A stretch of DNA of 37,052 nucleotides from Gammaproteobacteria bacterium (GTDB lineage: Bacteria > Pseudomonadota > Gammaproteobacteria > Pseudomonadales > Azotimanducaceae). The stretch is taken from contig JAPPGA010000075.1 in assembly GCA_028821515.1 (NCBI GenBank), positions 1 through 37,052 of the forward strand, written 5' to 3'. The position numbers and the translations under genes were made by a program. Below the pieces are notes generated by a model. That model saw nothing but the letters and a program-made list of their open reading frames with translations. It was not told the DNA's origin and searched no databases. Positions 1-7,963 of the stretch are shown piece after piece. Every line of letters begins with the position of its first letter. Within the stretch, counting starts at the first letter, position 1.

Positions 1-82
1 GGTCACACTCAGATCGCGCCTCCGTTCAGGCTCATTTCTGTATGGGATTATGCTCCGGCCATATCGGTTCAGAGCCGTGCGA

Positions 83-907
83 TCACTCTCCAGACCTCAG
101 CAGCGTCTCGATGACGAGTTCGATGCCGGCGTCATCCACGGTCTTCAAATCTCGCATGCGGCGATAGATGTCCGAAGCGGCTTCATGGAATCCCGATGGC
201 AATCCGGCATCGGCGAAGGTAGCTGCAATTTCCCGCATCTCCCCCTCGAACCGCCACGCCTTGCGGCTGGTTCCCCTGGCAGCCGCACTGCTCCTTGACG
301 CCAGCCCGGGCTGCGAGATGTTCCATTCGGACAGCAACGCATCCTCGGCCCCCTGCGATGCCGCCAGCGCCCGAATGGCAAGGATGAGCGCGGACGATCC
401 CTTGGTGTACGCCGCATAGCACATCTTGAGCGCCGACGCGGAACACTCGACCACGCGCGCATCGACCAGGGATCCCTCGAACCACGAGGCAACCCGGGAA
501 CCGTTTGCGCCGGACAGATACAGGCGCGTCGCTCCGGGCCGCCACGCCGGCGGGCCGATGATCCCGCCGTCGACGAAGCCGGCACCCGCGATGCCGGACA
601 GGCAGCTCGACGTCGCGGGCGAAACCGCGTTCGCGTCGACGTAGATTCCGCCGAATCCGGCACCGCGCACGCTGCGGGCGACATCCAGCGCGGCATCCGG
701 CGGACACACCGATATGACGTGATCGACGTTCGCCAACGCGTTTTCGAGGGTGCTGGCCGGCGTCAGGTCGGCCGCCTCGGCCCGCTGCCGGGTCGCTTCG
801 CTGCGCGACCGGGCAACCCACTGGACATTGTGGCTGTTGCCGCGCAAGGCGGCACCGATGGATGCACCCATCTCTCCCGGGTGCAGAAGCAGGATTGATT
901 CAGGCAT
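83..907 (-). CDS. NAD(P)-dependent 6-phosphogluconate dehydrogenase-like protein (DUF1932 C-terminus)
   Basis: This is a 274-residue protein. The N-terminus has a beta-strand followed by a Gly-rich turn (LLLHPGEMGASIGAAL), as in the Rossmann fold of 6-phosphogluconate/3-hydroxyisobutyrate dehydrogenases. The segment VISVCPPDAALDVARSV (about 64-80) matches the family, and the C-terminal half (KMCYAAYTKGSSALILAI, about 160-177) matches the DUF1932 all-helical domain with its conserved Lys. It probably oxidises a small hydroxy-acid with NAD(P); the substrate cannot be read from sequence. Its ATG overlaps the 3' end of the upstream amidase gene by 8 nt and has a GAGGA Shine-Dalgarno 6-7 nt upstream, so the two are probably translationally coupled and may act in one catabolic route. 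That pathway link is inference. It is the last gene of the minus-strand run. Confidence 0.85.
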   Translation of the reverse strand: MPESILLLHPGEMGASIGAALRGNSHNVQWVARSRSEATRQRAEAADLTPASTLENALANVDHVISVCPPDAALDVARSVRGAGFGGIYVDANAVSPATSSCLSGIAGAGFVDGGIIGPPAWRPGATRLYLSGANGSRVASWFEGSLVDARVVECSASALKMCYAAYTKGSSALILAIRALAASQGAEDALLSEWNISQPGLASRSSAAARGTSRKAWRFEGEMREIAATFADAGLPSGFHEAASDIYRRMRDLKTVDDAGIELVIETLLRSGE

Positions 908-2351
908 GTCTCGTCCTCAAGTGCGCCGGCGGTGGGAGACATCCATGAGAGTGCAGGGACGACACGTCCGGCGCGATCCCTCCGTACCCGGTGATCGATT
1001 CCACCGCCTTGGCGACCGACAGCAGGAACCTGTCCCGGCGCATCGGCGCGATCAACTGCACGCCGACCGGCAGACCCGACACGAATCCGCCGGGAAGCGA
1101 CAGGGCAGGACAGCAGGTGACCGTGATCCAGCTGCAACTCTGCATCCACTCGATGTAGCTGCGCATCTGCCGTCCCTCGATCTCGCGTACCCAGTCGGTG
1201 TCGACATCGAACGGGAGCACCTGTGTCGTCGGCCCGAGGAGGATATCCACCTGCCGAAAAAACGACGCCACGCGTGCGACGAGGGCCGAGCGCGCACGGA
1301 TCGCCCAGTCTTCGTCACGAGGTGTGAGGGCTTCGCCGGCTTCGGTATTCCAGATGATCGTGTCCTTGAGCTGGGCCTTCTCTTCCTCGCCCAGGTCTCC
1401 GAACCGGGACCGGAAGCGGGCCGCGCGAAGCACGTGGAAGATACGGCTGGCGTTGGCGAGGTCCGGACAGCCCTCGACGACACGGGCTCCGGCTGCCTCC
1501 ATCTTCGCCGCGACCCCACGGACCGCCTCCCGTATTTCGGTCTGCACCGGCAGACCGCCGAAATCCTCCGTCACGGCCACTCTGACGCCAGCGAGTTCAG
1601 TCGCCTGGACGCGTCGAAAAGTCTCGCCCGGTTCTGTCAGCACCCCCGCCACACTGTCGTGCGGACCGGCGATGGTGGAGAACAGCAGCGCCGCGTCGTC
1701 GACGCTCCGCGCCATCGGGCCGGACGTCGACAGGTCGCGCAAACCGGAACCGCCCGATTCGGACGGGACTCGGCCCGGCGATGGCCGGAAACCAACGACG
1801 TTACAGAATGCGGCGGGATTGCGCAGCGAGCCTCCGGTGTCGCTGCCATCGGCGATCGGCAGCAGACGCGCCGCCAGCGCTACCGCCGCGCCACCGCTGC
1901 TGCCTCCGCACGTTCGCGAGACATCGTAGGGATTGCGCGTCGCGCCGAACACGCGATTGAAGGTCTGCGATCCCGCACCGAATTCGGGCGTGTTGGTCTT
2001 GCCCAGCGTGATCGCCCCGGCGGCCTTTATGCGGGCAACGATGAGCGCGTCCGCAGTCGGGATGTTGTCCGCATGGAGCACGGAGCCGTAGGTGGTACGA
2101 AGTCCCCGGGTGGGTACCAGGTCCTTGTGCGCGATGGGCAGGCCGGCGAGAGGCCCGCGCATCGCGTTCGTCGCGGCTGCTTCCCGCGCCTCGTCGAAGC
2201 ACCGCGTAACAACGGCATTGAGCGTCCCGTCGTAACGTTCGATCCGGTCTATGTGGGCGTCGAGGAGTTCGAGGGCGCTGACCTCTCCCGCGTCCAGGAG
2301 CCGGCGCTGCGCCACCGCAGACATGAAACACAGGTCATCGGAGGCGGACAT
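900..2351 (-). CDS. Amidase (amidase-signature family)
   Basis: This 483-residue member of the amidase signature family hydrolyses a carboxamide through a Ser-cisSer-Lys triad. All three residues are visible: Lys76 in LPIAHKD, cis-Ser151 in CGGSSGG, and nucleophile Ser175 in GSDTGGS. Their spacing of 75 and 24 residues is the same as in GatA. It is unlikely to be GatA itself because no gatB or gatC lies nearby; a catabolic or aryl-amidase role is more likely, with unknown substrate. No signal peptide is seen, so it should be cytoplasmic. It starts 38 nt after the bTHX stop and its last 8 nt overlap the next dehydrogenase gene. The Shine-Dalgarno before the chosen ATG is weak. Confidence 0.9.
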   Translation of the reverse strand: MSASDDLCFMSAVAQRRLLDAGEVSALELLDAHIDRIERYDGTLNAVVTRCFDEAREAAATNAMRGPLAGLPIAHKDLVPTRGLRTTYGSVLHADNIPTADALIVARIKAAGAITLGKTNTPEFGAGSQTFNRVFGATRNPYDVSRTCGGSSGGAAVALAARLLPIADGSDTGGSLRNPAAFCNVVGFRPSPGRVPSESGGSGLRDLSTSGPMARSVDDAALLFSTIAGPHDSVAGVLTEPGETFRRVQATELAGVRVAVTEDFGGLPVQTEIREAVRGVAAKMEAAGARVVEGCPDLANASRIFHVLRAARFRSRFGDLGEEEKAQLKDTIIWNTEAGEALTPRDEDWAIRARSALVARVASFFRQVDILLGPTTQVLPFDVDTDWVREIEGRQMRSYIEWMQSCSWITVTCCPALSLPGGFVSGLPVGVQLIAPMRRDRFLLSVAKAVESITGYGGIAPDVSSLHSHGCLPPPAHLRTRHA

Positions 2352-2389
2352 GCGTCACGTTGCCGACCCTGACAGTTTCGCTTCCCGCG

Positions 2390-2512
2390 TCAGGACCTGC
2401 GGCCTCGCGCTTCCGTTGCGGCCTTGCCCTTCTTCTCCTTCTTCGGCCGGCTTACGCCGTAGGTGCCGCGGTTGATCTTGCCACGCCGTGTACGGACGTC
2501 TCCTTTCCCCAT
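2390..2512 (-). CDS. 30S ribosomal protein bTHX
   Basis: This 40-residue, very basic protein begins [19 protein letters not shown] and continues with a Pro-Lys-rich tail. The pattern MGKGD-x-x-T-R-R-G-K-I-x-R-G-T/S-Y-G followed by RPKK is the signature of the small subunit protein Thx, known from Thermus and many proteobacteria, which binds at the top of the 30S head. A Trp usual in the KIWRG motif is Asn here (Asn14). The ATG is preceded by GGAGAAAGG, a good ribosome-binding site. The gene lies 22 nt after the MBL-like gene and 38 nt before the amidase gene, all on one strand. The call rests on motif recognition; its length and position between two real genes fit. Confidence 0.88.
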   Translation of the reverse strand: MGKGDVRTRRGKINRGTYGVSRPKKEKKGKAATEARGRRS

Positions 2513-2534
2513 GCCTTTCTCCGCCGGTTCGCTG

Positions 2535-3467
2535 CTACAAGCCCCAGCATTCTAGCTCGTCGGCAAACACCAGGGGACCCGTATAGTGTTCGGTGAGTGC
2601 GTCACGGCTCGCGCTCTCACGGCCCAGCGTGCGGGTCGTTCGGTGGCCGAGATACACCGAGCCAACATTGGCCCGGCTCGCGATGCGGCCGATCTGGGAG
2701 GGCCGCACGAACCGCTCCCGCACCGCGCCGCGGGCGAATTCCGGAATCGCCAGGTGTGTCACCAGCGCGTCGGCATCCCTGGCAAAACCCGCAACGATGT
2801 CGTTGCGATTGTTGAAGTTGCCGGTGAATACCAACGAGTACCCCGCCACCTCGGCGCGCCATGCGAGGCTGGGCACATCGCCGTGGTGCACCGGGACCGC
2901 CGACAGGCTCAGATTCTTCGTGCCGAAACCGGCCCAACGGCGTTGCCCCGTCGCCGGCACGTTGCGGGTGTTGATCTTGTATCCGCCAGGACTCCTGAAC
3001 GACAGGTACCCGGCCAGGTGCGCGTACGCCCCACCAGGTCCGATAAGGCGTTCGACGAACTCGCGGGTCGATGGATACGCGTCATCGCCATCCGGGCCGA
3101 GGACCGTCAGCGGCCGGACTCTGTCGGCATTGAAGGAGCCCGCGACAAAGCCCGGAAAGTCTGCGGTACGCTCGGCGAGCAGGTTCGTGAAGACGATGGC
3201 GTCCAGGTCCGCGAACTCGGCGCCTGCCTCGTCGAACCGCACGGAACTGCCCGGACCCGGGTCGATCAGCAACACCGCGCGCGCGTCCAGCCAGACGAGG
3301 TAGCTCGCCGCGCTGCGGCGATCGTTGAGTTCCGCTCCGCCGGACCCGAGCATCTGTATCCACACGCCCTCCTCGCCGCAGTGCGGCTCTACCGGCTGGG
3401 CGTCGATACACATGGCCGCGAACACGCAGACAAGAAAACCCGTGGCACGATGTCCGATCCCGATCAT
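2535..3467 (-). CDS. Exported metallo-beta-lactamase-fold protein with lost metal ligands
   Basis: This 310-residue protein starts with an apparent signal peptide (hydrophobic [11 protein letters not shown], residues 10-20). The fold is recognisable from [10 protein letters not shown] (35-44), LLIDPGPG (66-73), [10 protein letters not shown] (191-200) and VYLGH (271-275), as in tRNase Z/arylsulfatase-type MBL enzymes. The zinc motif HxHxDH, expected at 95-100, reads NLLAER: Asn95, Leu97, Glu99 and Arg100 replace the four ligands. The Asp of the usual SGD motif is Asn217 (FTGNFN). It is therefore probably not a normal hydrolase and may be a binding protein. I chose the ATG whose ATGA overlaps the nadE stop and which has GGAG upstream; a longer reading frame to 3527 would bury the signal peptide. 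It is translationally coupled to nadE. Confidence 0.82.
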   Translation of the reverse strand: MIGIGHRATGFLVCVFAAMCIDAQPVEPHCGEEGVWIQMLGSGGAELNDRRSAASYLVWLDARAVLLIDPGPGSSVRFDEAGAEFADLDAIVFTNLLAERTADFPGFVAGSFNADRVRPLTVLGPDGDDAYPSTREFVERLIGPGGAYAHLAGYLSFRSPGGYKINTRNVPATGQRRWAGFGTKNLSLSAVPVHHGDVPSLAWRAEVAGYSLVFTGNFNNRNDIVAGFARDADALVTHLAIPEFARGAVRERFVRPSQIGRIASRANVGSVYLGHRTTRTLGRESASRDALTEHYTGPLVFADELECWGL

Positions 3468-5383
3468 TCCAATTTCTCCAGTGACCTGAGCGCCGCATTC
3501 GCATCTGCCTCGTCCGGCATTCGCCAATCGCCGCGTGGAGACAGGCTCACGGTACCTACCTTGGGTCCCGCAGGCAGCGTCGTGCGTTTGAACTGCGCTT
3601 CAAAGAAGCGGCGGAAGAACACTTTGAGCCAGCGCCTGATCTCATCGCCCGAGTAGTCCTCCCCGAACGCGAGTTTCGCCAACGCGTAGATCTTGCCGGG
3701 CGCCGCCCCGGTGCGGATGTAATGGTAGAGGAAGAAATCGTGCAGTTCGTAGGGACCGATTATCGACTCCGTTCGCTGCGTCAACGCACCGCTCTCGGAC
3801 GGCACGAGTTCCGGCGTGATGGGAGTGTCGAGCACGCGTTCCAGCACGGCGGCCAGAGCGGCTCCGGCGCGGTGGCGGCCGTACCAGCGGACGAGATAGG
3901 CAACCATCGATTTCGGCACGCTCGCATTGACGTTGTAGTGCGCCATGTGATCCGCATTGAAGGTGCACCAGCCGAGCGCGAGTTCGGAAAGGTCGCCCGT
4001 GCCCACGACGACACCTCTCGTCTGATTCGCCACGTCGAAGAGAATCTGCGTGCGTTCACGGGCCTGGACGTTCTCGAACGTCACGTCATATGTGCCGTTG
4101 TGACCTATGTCGTCCAGGTGGGCCCGTACCGCTCCGTCGATGGGGATCTCCCGGATGGTAGCGCCTGCCGCCTCTGCCAGTTGCTTCGCCGATGCGTTGG
4201 TATGCTCGCTGGTGCCCGGGCCGGGCATGGTGATCGCACGCAGCGAGTCGAGACCCAGTCCGTTCAGCGCCAGCGCATCGAGGCAGACGAGGAAAGCCAG
4301 CGTGGAGTCGAGCCCTCCGGAAAGACCGATGACCGGATTCGTGCTCCCCGCGGCCCGAAGCCGCCGTGCCAGACCCGTCGCCTGTATCGCGAGCACGTCT
4401 CGCGCCCGCGCATCGAACTCTTGCTCGTCATCCGGCACGAAAGGGTGTTTGGGGTAGCTGCGGAGCGTATTCGAGAGGCACCGCCGCGCGCCGGACGCCA
4501 CCACGGGATAGGCGTCGCCCCGGGGGCTGCCGGCAAACGTCGAGTTGTGGCCGCGCTCGCGACGAATCCTCTGCCAGTCAAAGTCAACCGAGAGACTGCC
4601 GCCATCGAGCCGAAAGCGTTCCGATTCCCCCAGCATCCAGCCGTTCTCAGCGGCCAGCAGGTGGCCTCCGTATACGACATCCTTGGTGGATTCGGTGGGG
4701 CCACTCGACGCATACAGGTAGCCGCACGCGAGCCGCGCGCTCTGCATGCGCACGAGGTCGCGCCGGTAGTCCGCTTTCGCGACCAGTTCGTTACTCGCGG
4801 AAAGGTTGACGACGATGTCCGCGCCCGCGAGAGCGTGGCCCACGCTCGGTGGTGCAGGAGACCAGAGGTCCTCGCAGACCTCCACGGCGAAACGCGCGCC
4901 ACCGACGTCGAACAGTTGTCGCGGGTTCATTGCGAAACGGCCGAGCCGGTCATCGTCCACCGCGACGGCCACACCTTCGCCAGAAGCGAACCAGCGCTTC
5001 TCGTAGTACTCCTCGTGGTTCGGCAGGGCCGACTTCGGCACCGCGCCCACCACGCGTCCACCTGCGCACACGAACCCGGCATTCAGCAGGCGCCCGTCCG
5101 GTAGCCGCCAGGGCGCGCCGACCACCAATGCCGTGTCGCCGGTTTCGCCCGCAATCTGGGCAAGCGCCTCCCGCGCGGCCGCCAGCAGGTCCTCCGCGCC
5201 GAACAGATCTTCGCAGCTGTAGCCCGTGACCCCGAGTTCGGGCGTCACGACCAGCGACGCGCCAGCCGCCACAAGTTCCCGATATGTATCGAGAAGCGCC
5301 GCCGCGTTGGCCGCCGGATCGGCAACGTGCACGCGGGGCGCCGCCGCTGCGGCGCGAACAAAACCGAACTGCGCATAGTCCAT
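3464..5383 (-). CDS. nadE: Glutamine-dependent NAD+ synthetase
   Basis: This 639-residue, two-domain enzyme makes NAD+ from deamido-NAD+, ATP and glutamine in the cytoplasm. The N-terminal nitrilase-type glutaminase (about 1-290) has its triad at Glu49 (VTPELGVTGYSCEDLF), Lys117 (VPKSALPN) and Cys170 (VEVCEDLWSP). The C-terminal synthetase domain carries the ATP-pyrophosphatase loop SGGLDST (355-361), and ITMPGPGTSEHTN and GTGDLSELALGWCTFNADH follow further on. Length and arrangement match the long Mycobacterium-type NadE rather than the 275-residue ammonia-dependent form. It is first in a minus-strand run, and its stop overlaps the start of the degenerate MBL gene. The upstream 121 bp are shared with a divergent acyl-CoA dehydrogenase gene. 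Confidence 0.96.
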   Translation of the reverse strand: MDYAQFGFVRAAAAAPRVHVADPAANAAALLDTYRELVAAGASLVVTPELGVTGYSCEDLFGAEDLLAAAREALAQIAGETGDTALVVGAPWRLPDGRLLNAGFVCAGGRVVGAVPKSALPNHEEYYEKRWFASGEGVAVAVDDDRLGRFAMNPRQLFDVGGARFAVEVCEDLWSPAPPSVGHALAGADIVVNLSASNELVAKADYRRDLVRMQSARLACGYLYASSGPTESTKDVVYGGHLLAAENGWMLGESERFRLDGGSLSVDFDWQRIRRERGHNSTFAGSPRGDAYPVVASGARRCLSNTLRSYPKHPFVPDDEQEFDARARDVLAIQATGLARRLRAAGSTNPVIGLSGGLDSTLAFLVCLDALALNGLGLDSLRAITMPGPGTSEHTNASAKQLAEAAGATIREIPIDGAVRAHLDDIGHNGTYDVTFENVQARERTQILFDVANQTRGVVVGTGDLSELALGWCTFNADHMAHYNVNASVPKSMVAYLVRWYGRHRAGAALAAVLERVLDTPITPELVPSESGALTQRTESIIGPYELHDFFLYHYIRTGAAPGKIYALAKLAFGEDYSGDEIRRWLKVFFRRFFEAQFKRTTLPAGPKVGTVSLSPRGDWRMPDEADANAALRSLEKLE

Positions 5384-5504
5384 GCGGCGATTGTAGCCCG
5401 GAAGGGTCGGGAGCGAGACGGCGCAGGCGCACGGGTCAATGAGAATCCGGTGAACTCAACGTACAATCCGCTGCCTGAAAAAATAGGACAGACGCGGATT
5501 CAGC

Positions 5505-6623
5505 GTGAACTTCGAATTCTCAGACGAGCAGAACCTGCTTCGCGAACAGGCGGCGGGATTCCTGGCGGACAAGTGTCCGCCGGGCGCCGTGCGTGCGGTG
5601 CTGGAAGGCGACGCGTCCTTCGACGCCGAGCTGTTCAAGGGCATTGCGGACATGGGATGGACCGCCGCCACGATCCCGGAAAAGCACGGGGGCCTGGGAC
5701 TTTCCTACCTGGAGCTGTGCGTGATCGCGGAAGAACTCGGCCGGGTCGTCGCGCCGGTGCCTTTCTCATCGTCGGTCTACCTGGCGACGGAAGCGCTGCT
5801 CCTTGCCGGAAGCGATGCCCAGAGGCAGGCCTGGTTGCCGAAGCTCGCGACCGGCGCAGCCATCGGCACGTTTGCTCTCACTGAATCAGCAGGACAGGCC
5901 TCGCCGGACCGTCTCGCGACGTCATGCGACAACGGCAGCCTGACGGGATCGAAGCTCCCGGTGGCCGACGGCGATACCGCGGATTTCGCCGTGGTGGTCG
6001 CGAAATGCGATTCAGGCGATGGCGCAAGTCTATGCCTCGTGCCGCTCCAGGCCGATGGCGTGAAACGAACGGCGGTTGCGACCCTGGACCCGACCCGGTC
6101 CCACGCCAGGATCGACTTCGACCACGCCGCGGCGGAACCCCTCGGCGCCGATGGTGAAGGCTGGGAACTCACCCGCAGGATTCTCGATCGCGCCGCGGTG
6201 CTGTTCGCCTGGGAACAGGTTGGCGGTGCGAACGCTGCACTTGAGCAGGCGAAGGAATACGCCATGGGCCGCTACGCGTTCGGGCGACCGATCGCCGGGT
6301 TCCAGGCCATCAAGCACAAGCTCGCCAACATGTTCGTCAAGAACACCCTCGCACGCTCGAACTGCTACTACGGCGCGTGGGCGCTGTCGACGGACGCGAG
6401 CGAACTGCCCCTGGCGGCGGCGACGGCACGGGTCAGCGCGATCCAGGCCTACTACTTCGCTTCCAAGGAGAACATCCAGACCCACGGCGGCATGGGGTTT
6501 ACCTGGGAATTCGACTGCCAGTTCCACTACCGGCGGGCGAAGCTGCTGTCGGTGAACATCGGCAGCGAACGCACTTGGCAGGACCGGCTGATCTCCGCTG
6601 TGGAGGCGGGCCAGGCGGCCTGA
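5505..6623 (+). CDS. Acyl-CoA dehydrogenase, probable non-catalytic partner subunit
   Basis: This 372-residue acyl-CoA dehydrogenase-fold protein has the N-terminal helical domain, the FALTES segment of the FAD/substrate region (about 123-128), and the conserved QTHGGMGFTWEFD motif near the C-terminus. At the position where IVD/LCAD-type enzymes have their catalytic Glu in an ER pair, this protein has Asp228-Arg (ILDRAAVLF). The C-terminal EGT-type Glu is also absent (GSERTWQDR). The gene lies 13 nt upstream of a second acyl-CoA dehydrogenase. The arrangement resembles the alpha2beta2 FadE28/FadE29 type, where one subunit supplies the base; this pairing is inference. The start is a GTG with no clear Shine-Dalgarno, so an alternative start is possible. 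Confidence 0.88.
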   Translation: MNFEFSDEQNLLREQAAGFLADKCPPGAVRAVLEGDASFDAELFKGIADMGWTAATIPEKHGGLGLSYLELCVIAEELGRVVAPVPFSSSVYLATEALLLAGSDAQRQAWLPKLATGAAIGTFALTESAGQASPDRLATSCDNGSLTGSKLPVADGDTADFAVVVAKCDSGDGASLCLVPLQADGVKRTAVATLDPTRSHARIDFDHAAAEPLGADGEGWELTRRILDRAAVLFAWEQVGGANAALEQAKEYAMGRYAFGRPIAGFQAIKHKLANMFVKNTLARSNCYYGAWALSTDASELPLAAATARVSAIQAYYFASKENIQTHGGMGFTWEFDCQFHYRRAKLLSVNIGSERTWQDRLISAVEAGQAA

Positions 6624-6636
6624 GAGGATACGCACC

Positions 6637-7845
6637 ATGGACTTTAGCGACACTCCCGAAGAAGCCGCGTTCCGACAGGAAGCGCGGGCCTGGCTCACCG
6701 CCAATGTTCCCTCGATGGAGGATCTCGAGGGCCTCGACGAGGTCCAGCGTGCAAAGCTCTGGCAGATGCGCAAGTACGAGGACGGCTGGGCCTGCATCCG
6801 TTGGCCGCGGGAATACGGCGGGCGCGGCGCGTCCGCCATGGAACAGGTCATCTGGAACCAGGAGGAGTCCTCCTTCCGCACTCCGGCCAGCGTATTCGCG
6901 ATCGGCCAGGGCATGGCGGCGCCGACCATGATGGCCTGGGCCACGGAGGAGCAGAAACGGCGATACCTGCCGCCGCTCGCATCCGGCGAACACGTCTGGT
7001 GCCAGTTGTTCAGCGAACCGGCCGGCGGCTCTGACCTGGCGGCGCTGCGCACGAGGGCCGAAAAGGACGGCGACGAGTGGGTGGTCAACGGGCAGAAGAT
7101 CTGGACCTCCGGGGCGCACTTCAGCGACTACGCGATCCTCGTGGTCCGGACGGACCCGGAGGTGCCGAAACACAAGGGCCTGACCTACTTTTTCGTGGAC
7201 ATGAAGTCACCCGGCATAGAAACCAAACCGATACGGCAGATTTCCGGTGAGTCCAACTTCAACGAAGTCTATTTCACCGACGTGCGGATTCCCGATGACC
7301 ACCGCCTCGGCGCGGTGGGCCAGGGATGGCAGGTCGCCATCACGACCCTGATGAACGAGCGTCTCGCCATCGGGGGCGGCGGCGGACTCGGTTTCAGGCA
7401 GGTGTTCGAACTCGCCCAGCGCCTCACGATCGACGGCCGGCCCGCCATCGAAGACCGTTCGGTGCGCGCCCGGCTCGCCGACTGGTACGCACAGGAATCC
7501 GGACTGCGGTTCGCGGGCTACCGGGCCATGTCGGCCCTGTCGAGAGGCGAAATCCCCGGGCCGGAGAACTCCATCGGCAAATACGTCGGCGCCTCGAAGA
7601 CACAGGACATGGCATCGTTCGCCATCGATCTGCTGGAGATGTCCGGCGTCGTTTCGGACCCCGAGCTGTCGTCGCACTCTGGCATCTTCCAGTATGCGTT
7701 CATGGGCGCCCCGGGCCTGCGCATCGCCGGAGGCACCGACGAGATCATGCTCAACATCCTTGCCGAGCGCGTGCTCGGCATGCCGCAGGACGTGCGCGTC
7801 GACAAGGGGATTCCATTCAGCCAGGTTCCGACCGGCGCTTCCTGA
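6637..7845 (+). CDS. Acyl-CoA dehydrogenase, probable catalytic subunit
   Basis: This 402-residue acyl-CoA dehydrogenase has the FAD-binding segments WCQLFSEPAGGSDLA (121-135) and VVNGQKIWTSGAHFSDYA (149-166). Glu241-Arg (TLMNERLAIG) sits where isovaleryl- and long-chain acyl-CoA dehydrogenases carry the catalytic base. The C-terminal LRIAGGTDEIMLNILAERVLG is the usual flavin/dimer loop without the MCAD-type Glu. It should introduce an alpha-beta double bond into an acyl-CoA and pass electrons to ETF. It has an AGAGGA ribosome-binding site and follows the first subunit gene by 13 nt. The chain or ring specificity is unknown. Pairs like this are known in steroid side-chain degradation, but no other steroid genes are in the window. 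Confidence 0.92.
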   Translation: MDFSDTPEEAAFRQEARAWLTANVPSMEDLEGLDEVQRAKLWQMRKYEDGWACIRWPREYGGRGASAMEQVIWNQEESSFRTPASVFAIGQGMAAPTMMAWATEEQKRRYLPPLASGEHVWCQLFSEPAGGSDLAALRTRAEKDGDEWVVNGQKIWTSGAHFSDYAILVVRTDPEVPKHKGLTYFFVDMKSPGIETKPIRQISGESNFNEVYFTDVRIPDDHRLGAVGQGWQVAITTLMNERLAIGGGGGLGFRQVFELAQRLTIDGRPAIEDRSVRARLADWYAQESGLRFAGYRAMSALSRGEIPGPENSIGKYVGASKTQDMASFAIDLLEMSGVVSDPELSSHSGIFQYAFMGAPGLRIAGGTDEIMLNILAERVLGMPQDVRVDKGIPFSQVPTGAS

Positions 7846-7895
7846 AGGATTCCCACATCGGTTTCACCGAAGCCGAAGGCGCCGGCTGTGGGGCA

Positions 7896-7922
7896 CTTGC
7901 AAAACCGCCGAACACCCCAACT
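7896..7922 (+). promoter_or_regulatory. Candidate sigma-32 (RpoH) heat-shock promoter of clpB
   Basis: A -35-like CTTGCA (7896-7901) is followed by 13 nt and then a -10-like CCCCAACT (7915-7922). The RpoH consensus is CTTGAA, 13-17 nt, CCCCATnT. This is the only such match noticed in the 118-bp gap, and it sits about 42 nt before the clpB start, as expected for a heat-shock chaperone gene. Confidence 0.72.
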
Positions 7923-7963
7923 GTATGAGCAACTGATCCGCGAACGGCTCCACGGGGTTCGAC

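Noticed and set aside
1-82. Left-edge stretch before the first gene
   Set aside because: No coding frame, hairpin or promoter could be supported; it is downstream sequence of the first minus-strand gene.
750-2372. Long plus-strand frame (540 codons) opposite the amidase gene
   Set aside because: It is antisense to a gene with an intact Ser-cisSer-Lys triad and has low-complexity Arg-rich content, a usual shadow in high-GC DNA.
2535-3527. Longer start for the MBL-like protein
   Set aside because: It would place 20 polar residues before the signal peptide and overlap nadE by 64 nt; the ATGA start is better supported.
5390-5395. TACAAT-like -10 element just before nadE
   Set aside because: It is about 6 nt from the ATG and lacks a convincing -35 at 16-18 nt, so it was not listed as a promoter.
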